From Mariniflexile litorale (GTDB lineage Bacteria; Bacteroidota; Bacteroidia; Flavobacteriales; Flavobacteriaceae): a stretch of 64,000 bases of DNA. This document shows, in pieces, positions 35,464-44,056 of this stretch (position 1 is the first letter of the stretch; the number at the start of each line of letters is the position of its first letter). The notes under the pieces were generated by a model, which was not told the DNA's origin, searched no databases, and saw only the letters and a list, made by a program, of their open reading frames with translations. The stretch lies in the NCBI RefSeq assembly GCF_031128465.2, contig NZ_CP155618.1, positions 1,993,501 through 2,057,500 of the forward strand. The letters run 5' to 3'. The position numbers were made by a program, and so were the translations under genes.

Positions 35464-35767
35464 GGGTTTTATTTTTTGGGTTTTCAACAGCTTAGTATAG
35501 AATTCTACGCTATAAAGCACAGAGTTGTTGAATATTATATAGACGATGTCTTATATAATTAATTAATAGCCATGTAAAGATATGTTTTGTGTAAGTAAGA
35601 AAAAATACGCACTTCTACGTATTTTTATTTAATGATAATTTATAAAATGCAGAAGGCTTCAAACATTACGTTTAAAGCCTCCCATAATTCTCCCTAAGAA
35701 CTAATTAATAGCACTGTAAAGATATAATATAGATATGATATAAAAAATACGCACTTCTACGTATTTT
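35464..35767 (-). repeat. Non-coding region with a duplicated hairpin unit
   Basis: Two copies of a unit of about 70 bp occur at 35561-35630 and 35702-35771. Each has, on the plus strand, AATTAATAGC, then TGTAAAGATAT, about 25 variable bases and a hairpin with stem AAAAATACG/CGTATTTTT and loop CACTTCTA. The spacer holds another hairpin (GGCTT with AAGCC near 35653-35680). The second hairpin directly follows the response-regulator stop. Minus-strand RNA would be structured. No ORF beyond a few codons was seen. Confidence 0.6.
35601..35626 (-). terminator. Hairpin terminator, distal copy
   Basis: AAAAATACG (35601-35609) pairs with CGTATTTTT (35618-35626). It is a copy of the hairpin immediately behind the response-regulator gene and gives two terminators in series. 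Confidence 0.65.
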
Positions 35768-35768
35768 T
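35743..35768 (-). terminator. Hairpin terminator directly after the response-regulator gene
   Basis: AAAAATACG (35743-35751) pairs with CGTATTTTT (35760-35768). The stem abuts the stop codon, and a T-run follows on the minus strand. Confidence 0.7.
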
Positions 35769-36397
35769 TAAAGATGCTGTTTATTAAGACTAGCCCAAAT
35801 TGAAAGCGAAGTGGGTTTATTGTCTAAACCTAGTTTACATACAATATTGCTTCGATGTTTATCTACAGTACGAACCGATATGGAAAGTTCTTCCGCAATG
35901 TCAAGACTGGTTTTATTTTCAGAAATAAGTTTTATTATTTTTAATTCAGATTTAGTGAGTTGTTCTAGATTAACTGGTTTTTTATTTGAATTATGATTTA
36001 GATAGGATGCTATTTCTTTACTAAAATAACGTTCGTTGTTAATGGCGTGGTTGATGCAAATTTCAATTTCTTCAACAGCAAATTCTTTTAAAATATAACC
36101 ATATACATTAAAATCCTTGGCTTTGTCATATAATTCTTCTTCTTTATCGAAAGTTATAAGAATAATTTTAGTTGGTAAATTGTTTTTTTTACAAGCTTCG
36201 GCAATTTCTAATCCTGTTTTATGAGGCATTCTAATATCTAGAATGGCAATTTCTGGTTTTAATTTTACAATAAGATTATAAGCTGTATTGCCATCTTGGG
36301 CGCTTCCAACAATATTAAAACCTTTTGAAGTTAAAAAATCGGTAAGACCCCTCAGCATAAGCGGATGGTCATCGGCAATCACAATAGAGGTATTCAT
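35768..36397 (-). CDS. NarL/FixJ-type response regulator (LuxR HTH)
   Basis: A 209-residue two-component response regulator. The receiver domain (1-120) has the acidic pair in IADDHP, the phosphorylated Asp54 in AILDIRMP and the conserved Thr/Lys positions (LITFDKEEE, YILKEF). The LuxR-type HTH (about 140-200) includes LTKSELKIIKLISENKT and SVRTVDKHRSNI. No histidine kinase is encoded nearby, so its partner is elsewhere or it is controlled otherwise. It is the last gene of a probable operon with the retropepsin-like and CHAT proteases, 69 nt behind the former, and ends at a hairpin terminator. Confidence 0.9.
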   Translation of the reverse strand: MNTSIVIADDHPLMLRGLTDFLTSKGFNIVGSAQDGNTAYNLIVKLKPEIAILDIRMPHKTGLEIAEACKKNNLPTKIILITFDKEEELYDKAKDFNVYGYILKEFAVEEIEICINHAINNERYFSKEIASYLNHNSNKKPVNLEQLTKSELKIIKLISENKTSLDIAEELSISVRTVDKHRSNIVCKLGLDNKPTSLSIWASLNKQHL

Positions 36398-36466
36398 TAA
36401 AGGGAGGGAATTAAGATGCGATTAATTAAAAATGCTATTAATTGAAAAGGATAAATATAATAAATA

Positions 36467-36910
36467 TTAAACTTTTAAGTAAAGATATTTTTTCTCATAA
36501 TCTATAACAGCATTCGATTTTTTTAAAATATCGGCACCAATGATGCCATCAACGGGTTTTGAATTATGGTTTATAAGCGCGGTATTTACATGTGTAAGGT
36601 TGAATAAAACCAAAACAACTTTATTAGTTTCCCATTTTCCAATTTTCATCTTGTTTTTTTTAGACATTTTAGTCTCCATATTAATAGCTCCAGCTCCTGC
36701 TGCCAAAATATGTGAATCTTTTACCTTGAGATTAAAATTGTCTACAGCTTCAAATCCTACACATGAGTTGGATGCTCCAGTATCTAGTATAAAACGACCT
36801 TTAACACCATTTAGGGTTGCTTTTATTTCGAAATGATTGGTTTTGGTAAGACGTAACTTTACTTGAATATAGCCTTTGTTAAGAAGAAATTCTTGAAGGG
36901 TTTCTGTCAT
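36467..36910 (-). CDS. Retropepsin-like aspartic protease, single domain
   Basis: A 147-residue protein with one retropepsin-type domain. The catalytic motif is ILDTGASNSC with Asp43, and the C-terminal family motif is GIIGADILKKSNAVIDYEKK. Such single-domain aspartic proteases act as dimers. There is no signal peptide or membrane segment, so it should be cytosolic. The start overlaps the end of the CHAT-protein gene by 32 bp in another frame, implying coupled translation. Co-occurrence with a caspase-like CHAT protein and a response regulator suggests a proteolytic signalling role, which is inference. Confidence 0.85.
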   Translation of the reverse strand: MTETLQEFLLNKGYIQVKLRLTKTNHFEIKATLNGVKGRFILDTGASNSCVGFEAVDNFNLKVKDSHILAAGAGAINMETKMSKKNKMKIGKWETNKVVLVLFNLTHVNTALINHNSKPVDGIIGADILKKSNAVIDYEKKYLYLKV

Positions 36911-39464
36911 AATTTTTAAATTTCAAGAATAAAAGTAACATAATCATAATGATTGCTATGCTAAAAATAATATAAAATATGGTATTATCGGGTTTGGCAG
37001 GTTCAAGTGTTCCGTAATAAACAAAGGCACTCCAATAATAAGGCGATTTTTTTACATTGCTAATGGTTTCATTTTCGAGGTATTCTATTTTTGATTGTTG
37101 ATTAGCTAGGTACGCCGATTCCGATTTATTATAATTTTCATAAAAAGATTGCATGATTTGTGATGTCGATAAATCATTAATTTGCCAAAGTGAAAATAAT
37201 AGGTTTTCTGCCCCGGCATACTGAAACCCTCGGGCAATACTCATAGCTCCTTCACCTTTGTAAAGCTTACCAATACCCGTTTCGCAGGCACTTAAAACGA
37301 CTAAATTGGGGTTTAGGTCTAAACTGTATAATTCATTTAAAAACATAGTCTCATTGTAAAACGATATGTTAGCAGGGTTTACAAAATCGCCGCTACTTGC
37401 ATGGGTTGATAAATGTAAAATACTGTAATTACTGGCATTTTCTATAAAATTTTGTTTTGATGCTTTGTTATTCATAAACAAACGAGCGGGCATTTCATTT
37501 TCAATGGCATGTGCTTCATTAATTGAATACGTTAGTTTATGATTGGTGTTTTCAAATACTGGAAAAAAACCAAGCAATTCTTTGTTTTTACGTTCTTGAC
37601 TTTTGGCTAGGTAAAATGTTGCACTCGAATTATAAATAATATTTTGACTTTTAATTACAAAAGGCATTTTTGAAAAGGAAGTTGAGGTAGTTTTTAAACT
37701 GATTAGTGCTTCAAATGGAATAAAATTTAGTAAACCATCAGGAATTATCACCACATTTTTATGGAGTGAAAATTTATCAAAATTTAGTAGTTTGAAAATA
37801 GTATAAGCTTGACGGGTGTAATTATTTATATCGTTATTTATAATGGAAGCATCATCAAATAAATGAATAAAGCTTATAATGTTTTTTCTGATTTCTTCAG
37901 TTAACTGAAGACGTTCAATAGCAATATCTTTTTCTGAAATTATAAATTGATACAAAGTGTTTTTTCCGAAGAAGTATTCAACTAAGATAGCTTCGTCTTT
38001 ATTTAATTTATTTTGAAAATGCACTAAAGAATCGGTTCGATTTTTTTCTGGATATTTTTTGGTAATGACTGCTTTTAGGGTTTTTAGTTGAAGACTAATA
38101 GCGCTAAGTTTTTCGCTTAAATTGTTTACTGTTGATGCTTTATTAGTGCTAAGTTGTTCTTTTATTAATAAACCTGTATAATATTCTTGCGTTTTTAAAA
38201 GTTGAAACTCTTTAGAAAGTAAACTGTCGTTTGGAAACTTTTGTAAGCGCCATTTTTTTTGATTCATATCCTTTAAAATCGAAGCTTTATTGTTCTCTGA
38301 ATATTGAAATGCTTCAAACAAAAGTGATTTGTTTTTAGTTTGTTCATAGGTGTTAAAAAGGAGGTCTATACAGTGTTCACTCCTAATTCGGTTAGAGGTT
38401 TCATTGAAAATTTTAGCTTCTTGCGAAGTCCAATTTTCTTGCAATAAATCAGATACAAAAAAACTTAAATCGTAACTTTCTAATGCTTTTTTGGGGTCGA
38501 TTTGAATGGTAGCATATAAATCAAAAATGTCTATGAATGTGTTTTCTGGGTATAAATATTTTTTATTTGGTAAGCCATTTCCTTGAAAATTTGGTAATAA
38601 TATTTTGGAGGCTTGTTGCAAACTTTTTAGAGCTTCGTTGGGTTGTTTAAGTAAATGAAATAATTGTGCTTCTTCAACATGAAACTTTGCTAAATCCCTT
38701 GTTGCTAAATCCATTTTAACAAGATATTCTTTTGCTTTTTGAAAAGAAGAAAGAGCATTTTCGTAATTGCCTTTTTGAAGTTCAATTAGATAATTGTTTT
38801 TATGCGTTTCAAAATTTAAATTGGTAGAGGTACTGTTTAATAGAGATGCATCTTCGTATTTGTTTAAAGCCGCTAAACTGCTTGTTTTTATGCTTTGAAG
38901 CAATGATTTTTGGTCGCTATTTATATTAGGAAATTTAAAAGCGTCCGCAACAATTTTCAAGACGGTTTCATGCTTATTAATTGTTTGATATAGTTTAGCC
39001 AAATTGATAGCACCACTAATTTGGTGTGTAATGTTTTTACTTTTTTCAGCTAAAAAAATATATTGGTTGATGGTACTAACGGCGTTGGTATAATCGCCAG
39101 TTTTGGTATATAAATTTCCCAGGGGTTTTAAACAGTTTTCAATGATATCGAAATCTGAAAGTTTTGAAAGTTCATTTTTGTTGAATCGTTTTAAAGCATC
39201 TTCATATGTAGAAATGGCTTCTTTTAATTTTGAATGTTCATCTAAATAATACCCTTTATGGCATTGTAAAAAAACCAGTGCCAACTGCTCATCTTTAGTT
39301 TTTGCATGGTTTTTAAAAGTGGATTCCTGCTGGGTTAATAGCTTTAATGAAGCTTTATTTTTATTGCTAATAAATGTTTCGGCAGCGGTATAAATACCTT
39401 CTTCTAAATTTTGAGAAAATGAAATTCCGCATATAAAAAAGGATAGAAAAAATATTTTTTTCAT
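36879..39464 (-). CDS. TPR-CHAT domain protein (caspase-like protease), membrane-anchored
   Basis: An 861-residue protein. The frame is open to 39545, but the ATG at 39464 starts a signal peptide (MKKIFFLSFFICGISFSQN), so it was chosen. A long TPR array (about 30-400) is followed by helical linkers and a C-terminal CHAT peptidase domain with the His/Cys dyad: His688 in ILHLSTHASSG and Cys727 in VLSACETG. One membrane helix lies near the C-terminus (IIFSIAIIMIMLLLFLKF), then a short basic tail. The protease should face the periplasm. CHAT proteins are caspase/separase relatives that often cleave specific partners. It lies 31 nt behind the PKD/barrel gene and overlaps the retropepsin gene. Confidence 0.88.
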   Translation of the reverse strand: MKKIFFLSFFICGISFSQNLEEGIYTAAETFISNKNKASLKLLTQQESTFKNHAKTKDEQLALVFLQCHKGYYLDEHSKLKEAISTYEDALKRFNKNELSKLSDFDIIENCLKPLGNLYTKTGDYTNAVSTINQYIFLAEKSKNITHQISGAINLAKLYQTINKHETVLKIVADAFKFPNINSDQKSLLQSIKTSSLAALNKYEDASLLNSTSTNLNFETHKNNYLIELQKGNYENALSSFQKAKEYLVKMDLATRDLAKFHVEEAQLFHLLKQPNEALKSLQQASKILLPNFQGNGLPNKKYLYPENTFIDIFDLYATIQIDPKKALESYDLSFFVSDLLQENWTSQEAKIFNETSNRIRSEHCIDLLFNTYEQTKNKSLLFEAFQYSENNKASILKDMNQKKWRLQKFPNDSLLSKEFQLLKTQEYYTGLLIKEQLSTNKASTVNNLSEKLSAISLQLKTLKAVITKKYPEKNRTDSLVHFQNKLNKDEAILVEYFFGKNTLYQFIISEKDIAIERLQLTEEIRKNIISFIHLFDDASIINNDINNYTRQAYTIFKLLNFDKFSLHKNVVIIPDGLLNFIPFEALISLKTTSTSFSKMPFVIKSQNIIYNSSATFYLAKSQERKNKELLGFFPVFENTNHKLTYSINEAHAIENEMPARLFMNNKASKQNFIENASNYSILHLSTHASSGDFVNPANISFYNETMFLNELYSLDLNPNLVVLSACETGIGKLYKGEGAMSIARGFQYAGAENLLFSLWQINDLSTSQIMQSFYENYNKSESAYLANQQSKIEYLENETISNVKKSPYYWSAFVYYGTLEPAKPDNTIFYIIFSIAIIMIMLLLFLKFKNYDRNPSRISS

Positions 39465-39495
39465 TTGAGTGAGTTGCCAAAAGAACCTTAGGTTC

Positions 39496-41454
39496 TTAAA
39501 ATTTCCAAATGGCATAAAACTGCCAATAATTAAAATCTTTTTCAAAATTCATAATATAACGGGCGCCTAAACTTGGGCCAATTCTAGCAAAACCTGCGGT
39601 AGCTTCAAACAACAAGCCTGTTCTTAAATTGTTAAATGAATTAGTTTCATTAGTGGTGTTTTCTTTAGTGCTAAATGGAGGTGAATCTGTTAGGTCACCT
39701 TCAAATTGTTCCACTAAAACCGATTGTTCTTGTTTTTCACTAAGTGAAATGGTGTTTTGTAAGCCAGCACCAAGTCCAATATAATTATTAAGGTTATAAC
39801 GGAGTAAAACAGGTATATCCCAATCAATATTTTTAAAAGAATTATTAGTTGTAGTCCGTTGTAAAAAACGAAATCCCTGTGCGCCATCTTGTATAAATTC
39901 TTCTCTTACATTTGTTTGGGTGTTGTAATTATGAAAATTATTCATTAATTCTACTTGCCAGTACAAGCGATACGATTTATATGGCGAGAGCGTAGCTCCA
40001 AAAAAGTAACTTTCAGAATTATTTAAATCTGAAAACGAATTGACTCCAACTTTGGCACCAATGGAAATACCTGGTAGGAAGCGTGTCGTAGAATAGTTGG
40101 TGATAATCGGGTCGTTTTTATCGAAAATAATAGCGGTTCTGCTTTTGGTTTTTTTCTTATGAAAATCTTTAGCAAATTTAATACTGTATTTTACGAAGCC
40201 TTTCGTAGAATCATACTCTTTTACGTTTTTTTGTTCACTCCCAGAGAGGTAAATATTTTTGAAAGTGAAGATCGCCTGGGAATCTGTAAACGTTGTATCC
40301 AAACAACTGTATAATACTTCCTTTTTAGGGCAGATATCACATTTGGGATACATATCTAAAACATTTAGAGTCGATTTGTCCAACATTTCTGGAATATCGG
40401 TTTCCAATCGAATAGTTCGTGCTGGTCCTTCACCGTTATTCTGGAACTTGATTTTATATTTTAAAGTTTTAAAACGTACCAAGCGGTAATTCATAAAGGT
40501 TCCGTTTGAAGACATTTTATTAGGGTCGTGCGAGGTTACAATTTCCATTTCCATATCCTTAACTTTATGGTTGTCATAATTAGCATCGGGTACATATACA
40601 CCTCTAACCGAAATGATGGCACTGGTATCTTTAAGCATTTCGGGTGTGGTTTTTAAACTGAAAAAGACATTGCGTTCTTCTTTAGGTTGCATATTATCGA
40701 ATTCTAAAAGGCTCCAGTTTTTGTAAAAAGCTTTAGAGTTTGCAACGGTTAAAGGTAGATTGGTTTTTTCGGTGGAATCTTGTGAAAAGGTACGAGTTTC
40801 AATAAATTTGTTATTGGAAGAAGCTAAATAAGTGCCATCATCATCAATATTTCGTGTGAAAGCGAATCCTTCTGCCGAAATATTTTTTTCCTTGTGATAT
40901 GTTCGAGTATCAGTTAATTCGAAATTATTGGCTTTGTATTGGTGTTCGTTATAAAACAGATAGAGTTTTCCATTTGTTGTGTAATCTTTTGGGTTTTTAT
41001 AACTAACTACTATTACCATTTCTTCATCAGGGACAGGTTCTCGATTGCGTTTTAGTATGAAATCTTCATCCATACTAGCAATATCTTTATACTCGGTAGT
41101 TATTTCGCTTATGGCAATTTTTTTTGGTCTGGTTGTTGGGGGCTTACCTGTGTCATAATTATTAGTTGCCCATAATTTTACTTCGTAGTCGCCTGTTTTT
41201 TTATACGTGTGTTTTGGTTTTTCTTCAGTACTGTAATGGCCATCACCAAATTCCCAATAATGGGTGTAAAATGCTTTTGGAGCACCGGCTATTTGATTTA
41301 ATATAGGTGTTTCTGGGGTAAACAAAATTTCATTACCATTGGTGGTATTCTTAATGTTTGCAACTCTTGTAACTGTGTCGTTTGCGATTAGTTTTTGTGC
41401 ATAACCGTAAACACCAATTAAAAATAATAATAGAAAAGAAAACCGTTTGTTCAT
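39496..41454 (-). CDS. PKD-domain protein with C-terminal outer-membrane barrel-like region
   Basis: A 652-residue exported protein. The ATG at 41454 gives a proper signal peptide (MNKRFSFLLLFLIGVYGYAQ); the frame extends to 41502 without one. A PKD domain is near residues 55-115 (YWEFGDGHYSTEEKP, HTYKKTGDYEVKLWA). A middle region contains beta-rich segments with DUF11-like character (KFQNNGEGPARTIRLETDIP). The last 190 residues have alternating strands (GISIGAKVGVNSFSD, YRLYWQVELMNN) and end in Phe (FYAIWKF), like an outer-membrane barrel. The combination is unusual. It precedes the CHAT protease gene in the same operon and may be its surface partner or target. Confidence 0.75.
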   Translation of the reverse strand: MNKRFSFLLLFLIGVYGYAQKLIANDTVTRVANIKNTTNGNEILFTPETPILNQIAGAPKAFYTHYWEFGDGHYSTEEKPKHTYKKTGDYEVKLWATNNYDTGKPPTTRPKKIAISEITTEYKDIASMDEDFILKRNREPVPDEEMVIVVSYKNPKDYTTNGKLYLFYNEHQYKANNFELTDTRTYHKEKNISAEGFAFTRNIDDDGTYLASSNNKFIETRTFSQDSTEKTNLPLTVANSKAFYKNWSLLEFDNMQPKEERNVFFSLKTTPEMLKDTSAIISVRGVYVPDANYDNHKVKDMEMEIVTSHDPNKMSSNGTFMNYRLVRFKTLKYKIKFQNNGEGPARTIRLETDIPEMLDKSTLNVLDMYPKCDICPKKEVLYSCLDTTFTDSQAIFTFKNIYLSGSEQKNVKEYDSTKGFVKYSIKFAKDFHKKKTKSRTAIIFDKNDPIITNYSTTRFLPGISIGAKVGVNSFSDLNNSESYFFGATLSPYKSYRLYWQVELMNNFHNYNTQTNVREEFIQDGAQGFRFLQRTTTNNSFKNIDWDIPVLLRYNLNNYIGLGAGLQNTISLSEKQEQSVLVEQFEGDLTDSPPFSTKENTTNETNSFNNLRTGLLFEATAGFARIGPSLGARYIMNFEKDFNYWQFYAIWKF

Positions 41455-41535
41455 TATAATGAGGTATAAATAGGTTTTAAATATACAAAAAGTGGTATTC
41501 ATGAAACTGTTTTAATAAGTATCTGTTTAAAATGA

Positions 41536-41625
41536 TCAGATATTAGCTATGATTATAGTAATATTCGCATATATTATTAATAATATGATGCATACAAAAA
41601 TGAATATAGAAACAAACTTTTTCAT
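41536..41625 (-). CDS. 29-residue single-helix membrane peptide, first ORF after an ECF-type promoter
   Basis: The minus-strand ATG at 41625 opens a 29-codon frame: MKKFVSIFIFVCIILLIIYA, then NITIIIANI and a TGA stop. A basic N-terminus and one hydrophobic stretch suggest a membrane peptide. It starts about 14 nt after the predicted transcription start of the GGTAACAA-N17-TATAA promoter at 41646-41675 and lies 81 nt before the PKD/barrel gene. It may be a real peptide or a leader. No family is recognised. Confidence 0.5.
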   Translation of the reverse strand: MKKFVSIFIFVCIILLIIYANITIIIANI

Positions 41626-41645
41626 GAGATGTGTTCTGTATATCA

Positions 41646-41675
41646 TTATATCAATAAAGTAGGTGTTTTGTTACC
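41646..41675 (-). promoter_or_regulatory. Putative ECF-sigma promoter (copy 4), before the peptide/PKD/CHAT operon
   Basis: On the minus strand GGTAACAA (41675-41668), 17 nt, and TATAA (41650-41646). Both elements and the spacing are identical to those of three other promoters in the next 2.5 kb. It lies directly after the terminator hairpins of the lipoprotein gene and drives the peptide at 41625 and presumably the whole operon down to the response regulator. Confidence 0.75.
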
Positions 41676-41692
41676 CTTTTTTAATAGAAAAA

Positions 41693-41758
41693 GACCTCAC
41701 AAGTTTTTAAAAACCTGTGAGATCTAAAAAAATCCCAGAAACTTAGTGTCTCTGGGAT
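41693..41758 (-). terminator. Two tandem hairpins after the 325-residue lipoprotein gene
   Basis: ATCCCAGA (41732-41739) pairs with TCTGGGAT (41751-41758). A second, longer imperfect hairpin at 41693-41724 pairs GACCTCACA with TGTGAGATC and is related to the hairpin at 45513-45542. Both are flanked by T-runs on the minus strand. Confidence 0.7.
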
Positions 41759-41823
41759 AAAAAGTAGGTTAAGAATTTTAACAAACCATGACTTTTAAGT
41801 AGGTAATTATAATGAATAGATAA

Positions 41824-42801
41824 TTATGGTAACGCATTAATAATGGTTGTAAGTTGCGCTTCGGTAGCGATAGAAGTTTCACCTTCAGTAAATGTGATAA
41901 TACCGTTTTCAACAATAGTTACAGCTTTTATAGCGTATTTCCAGTCTCCACCATCTTCGGTTGCGAAAATAACATGACATTCTAAACCTATTGGAATTTG
42001 TCCGTAATGTTCGCTGAATAATCCAGTTTGTGCATCGTAAGTGTCAAGACCAGCCAATCCTGAATCTTCACCATCATAAGATAAATATACCGAGCTGTTT
42101 GTGTTATCGTATCCTGTTGGTACTGCTACTAAAATAGTTGTTTTTGGACGTGGATCGCTGTAAAAACGATCTACGTTAGACCATCCAAACGATTGAAAAA
42201 AGCCATAGTATTGGTTTCCTTCGGCAAATACACCACCTTGCCCTTGAGCATCTCGTTTTTCCTCAGCCCAAGCAAGGTTTCCGTCTTCATCAATAATACC
42301 ATTCCATAGTATCATATCGTTATCCGCACCTCCCGTTAAATCGGTAGGGATTTGCATTTGGAAACCACAGTTAGTTTCTAAAGCAACACCATTTTGCGTA
42401 GCTTGTACAAAAAACTCACCACCAGTAATTAGTAGGGCTTTGTCTCCGTTTGGTAAAATTCCCATGGTTGGTTTGTTCGTAGTAAGCATGTTTCCTTTAT
42501 CAAATATTTCGATAAATTCTAATTCTACGGCTCCAGTTACAGCGACACCATTCTTGGTTAAGCAACCACCGTTTATGTAAATTTCAACACCTTTTTCTGA
42601 GGTTAAGTTAATTGATCCATCTTCGGCATTAAATTGGAATGTTTGTGTTAAATCCTCTAAAGCTTGTTCTCTTATAGCATCAAACTCTTGAGCTGTCGCT
42701 GGGATTATTAAACTGTCATTGTCATTGTCGTTTTTTGTACAACTTGTAAATACTAAAGCTGTTAATAAAAGTGTTCCTAAAATGTGTTTTAAATTTTTCA
42801 T
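41824..42801 (-). CDS. Surface or periplasmic lipoprotein of unknown function
   Basis: A 325-residue lipoprotein (LVFTSCTKNDNDND, Cys21, with an Asn/Asp run after the Cys as in flavobacterial surface-exported lipoproteins). The mature part is beta-rich and begins with a segment containing GSINLTSEKGVEIYINGGCL, where the conserved-looking Cys may pair with the one in LETNCGFQMQIP. I do not recognise a characterised family. It stands behind its own GGTAACAA-N17-TATAA promoter and ends in tandem hairpins, so it is monocistronic within the putative sigma regulon. Confidence 0.75.
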   Translation of the reverse strand: MKNLKHILGTLLLTALVFTSCTKNDNDNDSLIIPATAQEFDAIREQALEDLTQTFQFNAEDGSINLTSEKGVEIYINGGCLTKNGVAVTGAVELEFIEIFDKGNMLTTNKPTMGILPNGDKALLITGGEFFVQATQNGVALETNCGFQMQIPTDLTGGADNDMILWNGIIDEDGNLAWAEEKRDAQGQGGVFAEGNQYYGFFQSFGWSNVDRFYSDPRPKTTILVAVPTGYDNTNSSVYLSYDGEDSGLAGLDTYDAQTGLFSEHYGQIPIGLECHVIFATEDGGDWKYAIKAVTIVENGIITFTEGETSIATEAQLTTIINALP

Positions 42802-42832
42802 GATAAATTGGGTTTTAAATTGTTATTCATTG

Positions 42833-42862
42833 TTATATAAATAGGGCAACTGTTTTGTTACC
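42833..42862 (-). promoter_or_regulatory. Putative ECF-sigma promoter (copy 1), before the 325-residue lipoprotein gene
   Basis: On the minus strand GGTAACAA (42862-42855), 17 nt and TATAA (42837-42833), about 32 nt before the ATG. About 58 bp around it are closely similar to the region at 43504-43560, a recent-looking duplication of the promoter cassette. The GGGTAAC part can also pair with GTTGCCC as a hairpin, so termination of the upstream gene may be combined with initiation. Confidence 0.75.
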
Positions 42863-42887
42863 CTGTTTGGGGAATTATTTCTAATTT

Positions 42888-43478
42888 TTAATATACTTGG
42901 AAGCCAAAAGCGATGTAAGGTTGAGCAAAATCGGGGATGGGACCACCAGTACCATAGAAGTTAGAGTTTAAAAACTCGATGTTTCCTTGAATTACTGGAT
43001 AAGGAACATTTGCGTTGTTAGATTTTCTTAATACTCTCCCTATGGTTTCGTTTAGCATGGTATATCCTGGTAATATGGTTCTTTTTACTATAATAATATC
43101 GCCAGAATTAACTTGAACAGGTATGGTAATAGGTTGGTAATCGAGACCTGTTTGAGAAAAAACATGAACTCCACTGTAAGAGGTATTTGTATTTGTGTTG
43201 ATTATTTCCATAGTATAGCCGCCAGTGTATGTGCTAGGGTTTTGGTAACCTATACTACATATTTCTCCTGCAGCATTAATTTTAACAGAATATTCATGGG
43301 TTTCTAAATCCATAAATTCGGCTAAGTCGTCATATCCATTTGCTGCTGAATAAGCATTAGTAATTGCAGATGATACATAAGTAGTGTCGCAAACATTATT
43401 TGTAGGGTTATTGTCGTTGTCGCAACTATTAATGAGTATTACAAAAAATGAAAATAAAAGTGCTTTAAAAGTTTTCAT
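42888..43478 (-). CDS. Small lipoprotein of unknown function
   Basis: A 196-residue lipoprotein. The frame is open to 43520, but the ATG at 43478 yields the normal signal (MKTFKALLFSFFVILINSCD, Cys19) and lies correctly behind the promoter. After the Cys there is an Asn/Asp-rich run typical of exported lipoproteins. The mature domain is beta-rich with many Tyr and Gly residues (SIGYQNPSTYTGGYTMEI) and may be a small beta-sandwich. No family recognised. One of four transcription units with the shared promoter motif. Confidence 0.7.
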   Translation of the reverse strand: MKTFKALLFSFFVILINSCDNDNNPTNNVCDTTYVSSAITNAYSAANGYDDLAEFMDLETHEYSVKINAAGEICSIGYQNPSTYTGGYTMEIINTNTNTSYSGVHVFSQTGLDYQPITIPVQVNSGDIIIVKRTILPGYTMLNETIGRVLRKSNNANVPYPVIQGNIEFLNSNFYGTGGPIPDFAQPYIAFGFQVY

Positions 43479-43503
43479 AATGTTTAATTTAGAGTTTATA
43501 TCA

Positions 43504-43533
43504 TTATATAAACAGGGCAACTAATTTGTTACC
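43504..43533 (-). promoter_or_regulatory. Putative ECF-sigma promoter (copy 2), before the 196-residue lipoprotein gene
   Basis: On the minus strand GGTAACAA (43533-43526), 17 nt and TATAA (43508-43504), about 26 nt before the ATG. Closely similar to copy 1 over nearly 60 bp, including the flanking GGAATTATTT-type sequence. Confidence 0.75.
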
Positions 43534-43560
43534 CTGTTTTGGGAATTATTTTTAATTTTT

Positions 43561-43998
43561 TTAGTGTTGAGGTTGACTCATAATTATTTTTGAGATTACA
43601 GCATCGCCAGAAGCAACTAATTGTATCATTTTATTAGCATAATCTTCAGAAGAGGCATATCCTTTTGCAGAACCTGTTTCAGTTTCAACTTCCCAAAAAT
43701 AATTTCTATTGGTGTTGATTTCAGATTTTAGAACCAAGTAACTTTGAATTTCAGTTCCTAAAACAATTTCGCTAGAGCTAGAAATAGCAATCATTTCTTT
43801 TGCATTTTCAAGAGTAAGGGAAGTTCCTGAATAGATGCCTTTGTCTGTTTCAACTTTCCAGTCAAACACTTGAGCTATGTTTTCTCTTGTTAGAGTTACA
43901 ACTTCAGTTGAAGTGTTGAAGGGTGTTTTTTCATTTGTAGCGTTTACGTTTAATATTGATAAAGCTACTGTTGCGATAATTAAAATTGATTTTTTCAT
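43561..43998 (-). CDS. Small secreted protein with an internal duplication
   Basis: A 145-residue exported protein with a type I signal peptide (about 1-20, LNVNATNEK). Two similar repeats make up the mature chain: FDWKVETDKGIYSGTS from residue 46 and FWEVETETGSAKGYAS from residue 101, each followed by an AKEMI/ANKMI helix-like segment, with Trp48 and Trp102 in equivalent places. No catalytic motif was seen and no family is recognised. It is divergent from the sigma-factor gene, with its GGTAACAA-N17-TATAA promoter in the shared intergenic region, and is the nearest candidate target of that sigma factor. Confidence 0.72.
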   Translation of the reverse strand: MKKSILIIATVALSILNVNATNEKTPFNTSTEVVTLTRENIAQVFDWKVETDKGIYSGTSLTLENAKEMIAISSSSEIVLGTEIQSYLVLKSEINTNRNYFWEVETETGSAKGYASSEDYANKMIQLVASGDAVISKIIMSQPQH

Positions 43999-44056
43999 GA
44001 TTTTTAATTTATGGATTAATTAAAATTTTTGTTTAAGCATTTCTGCTGTTACACCC

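Noticed and set aside
42833-43560. Reading the promoter copies 1 and 2 purely as terminator hairpins (GGGTAAC with GTTGCCC)
   Set aside because: Copies 3 and 4 conserve GGTAACAA, spacing and TATAA without the right hairpin arm, so a hairpin alone does not explain the motif, though a dual role is possible.
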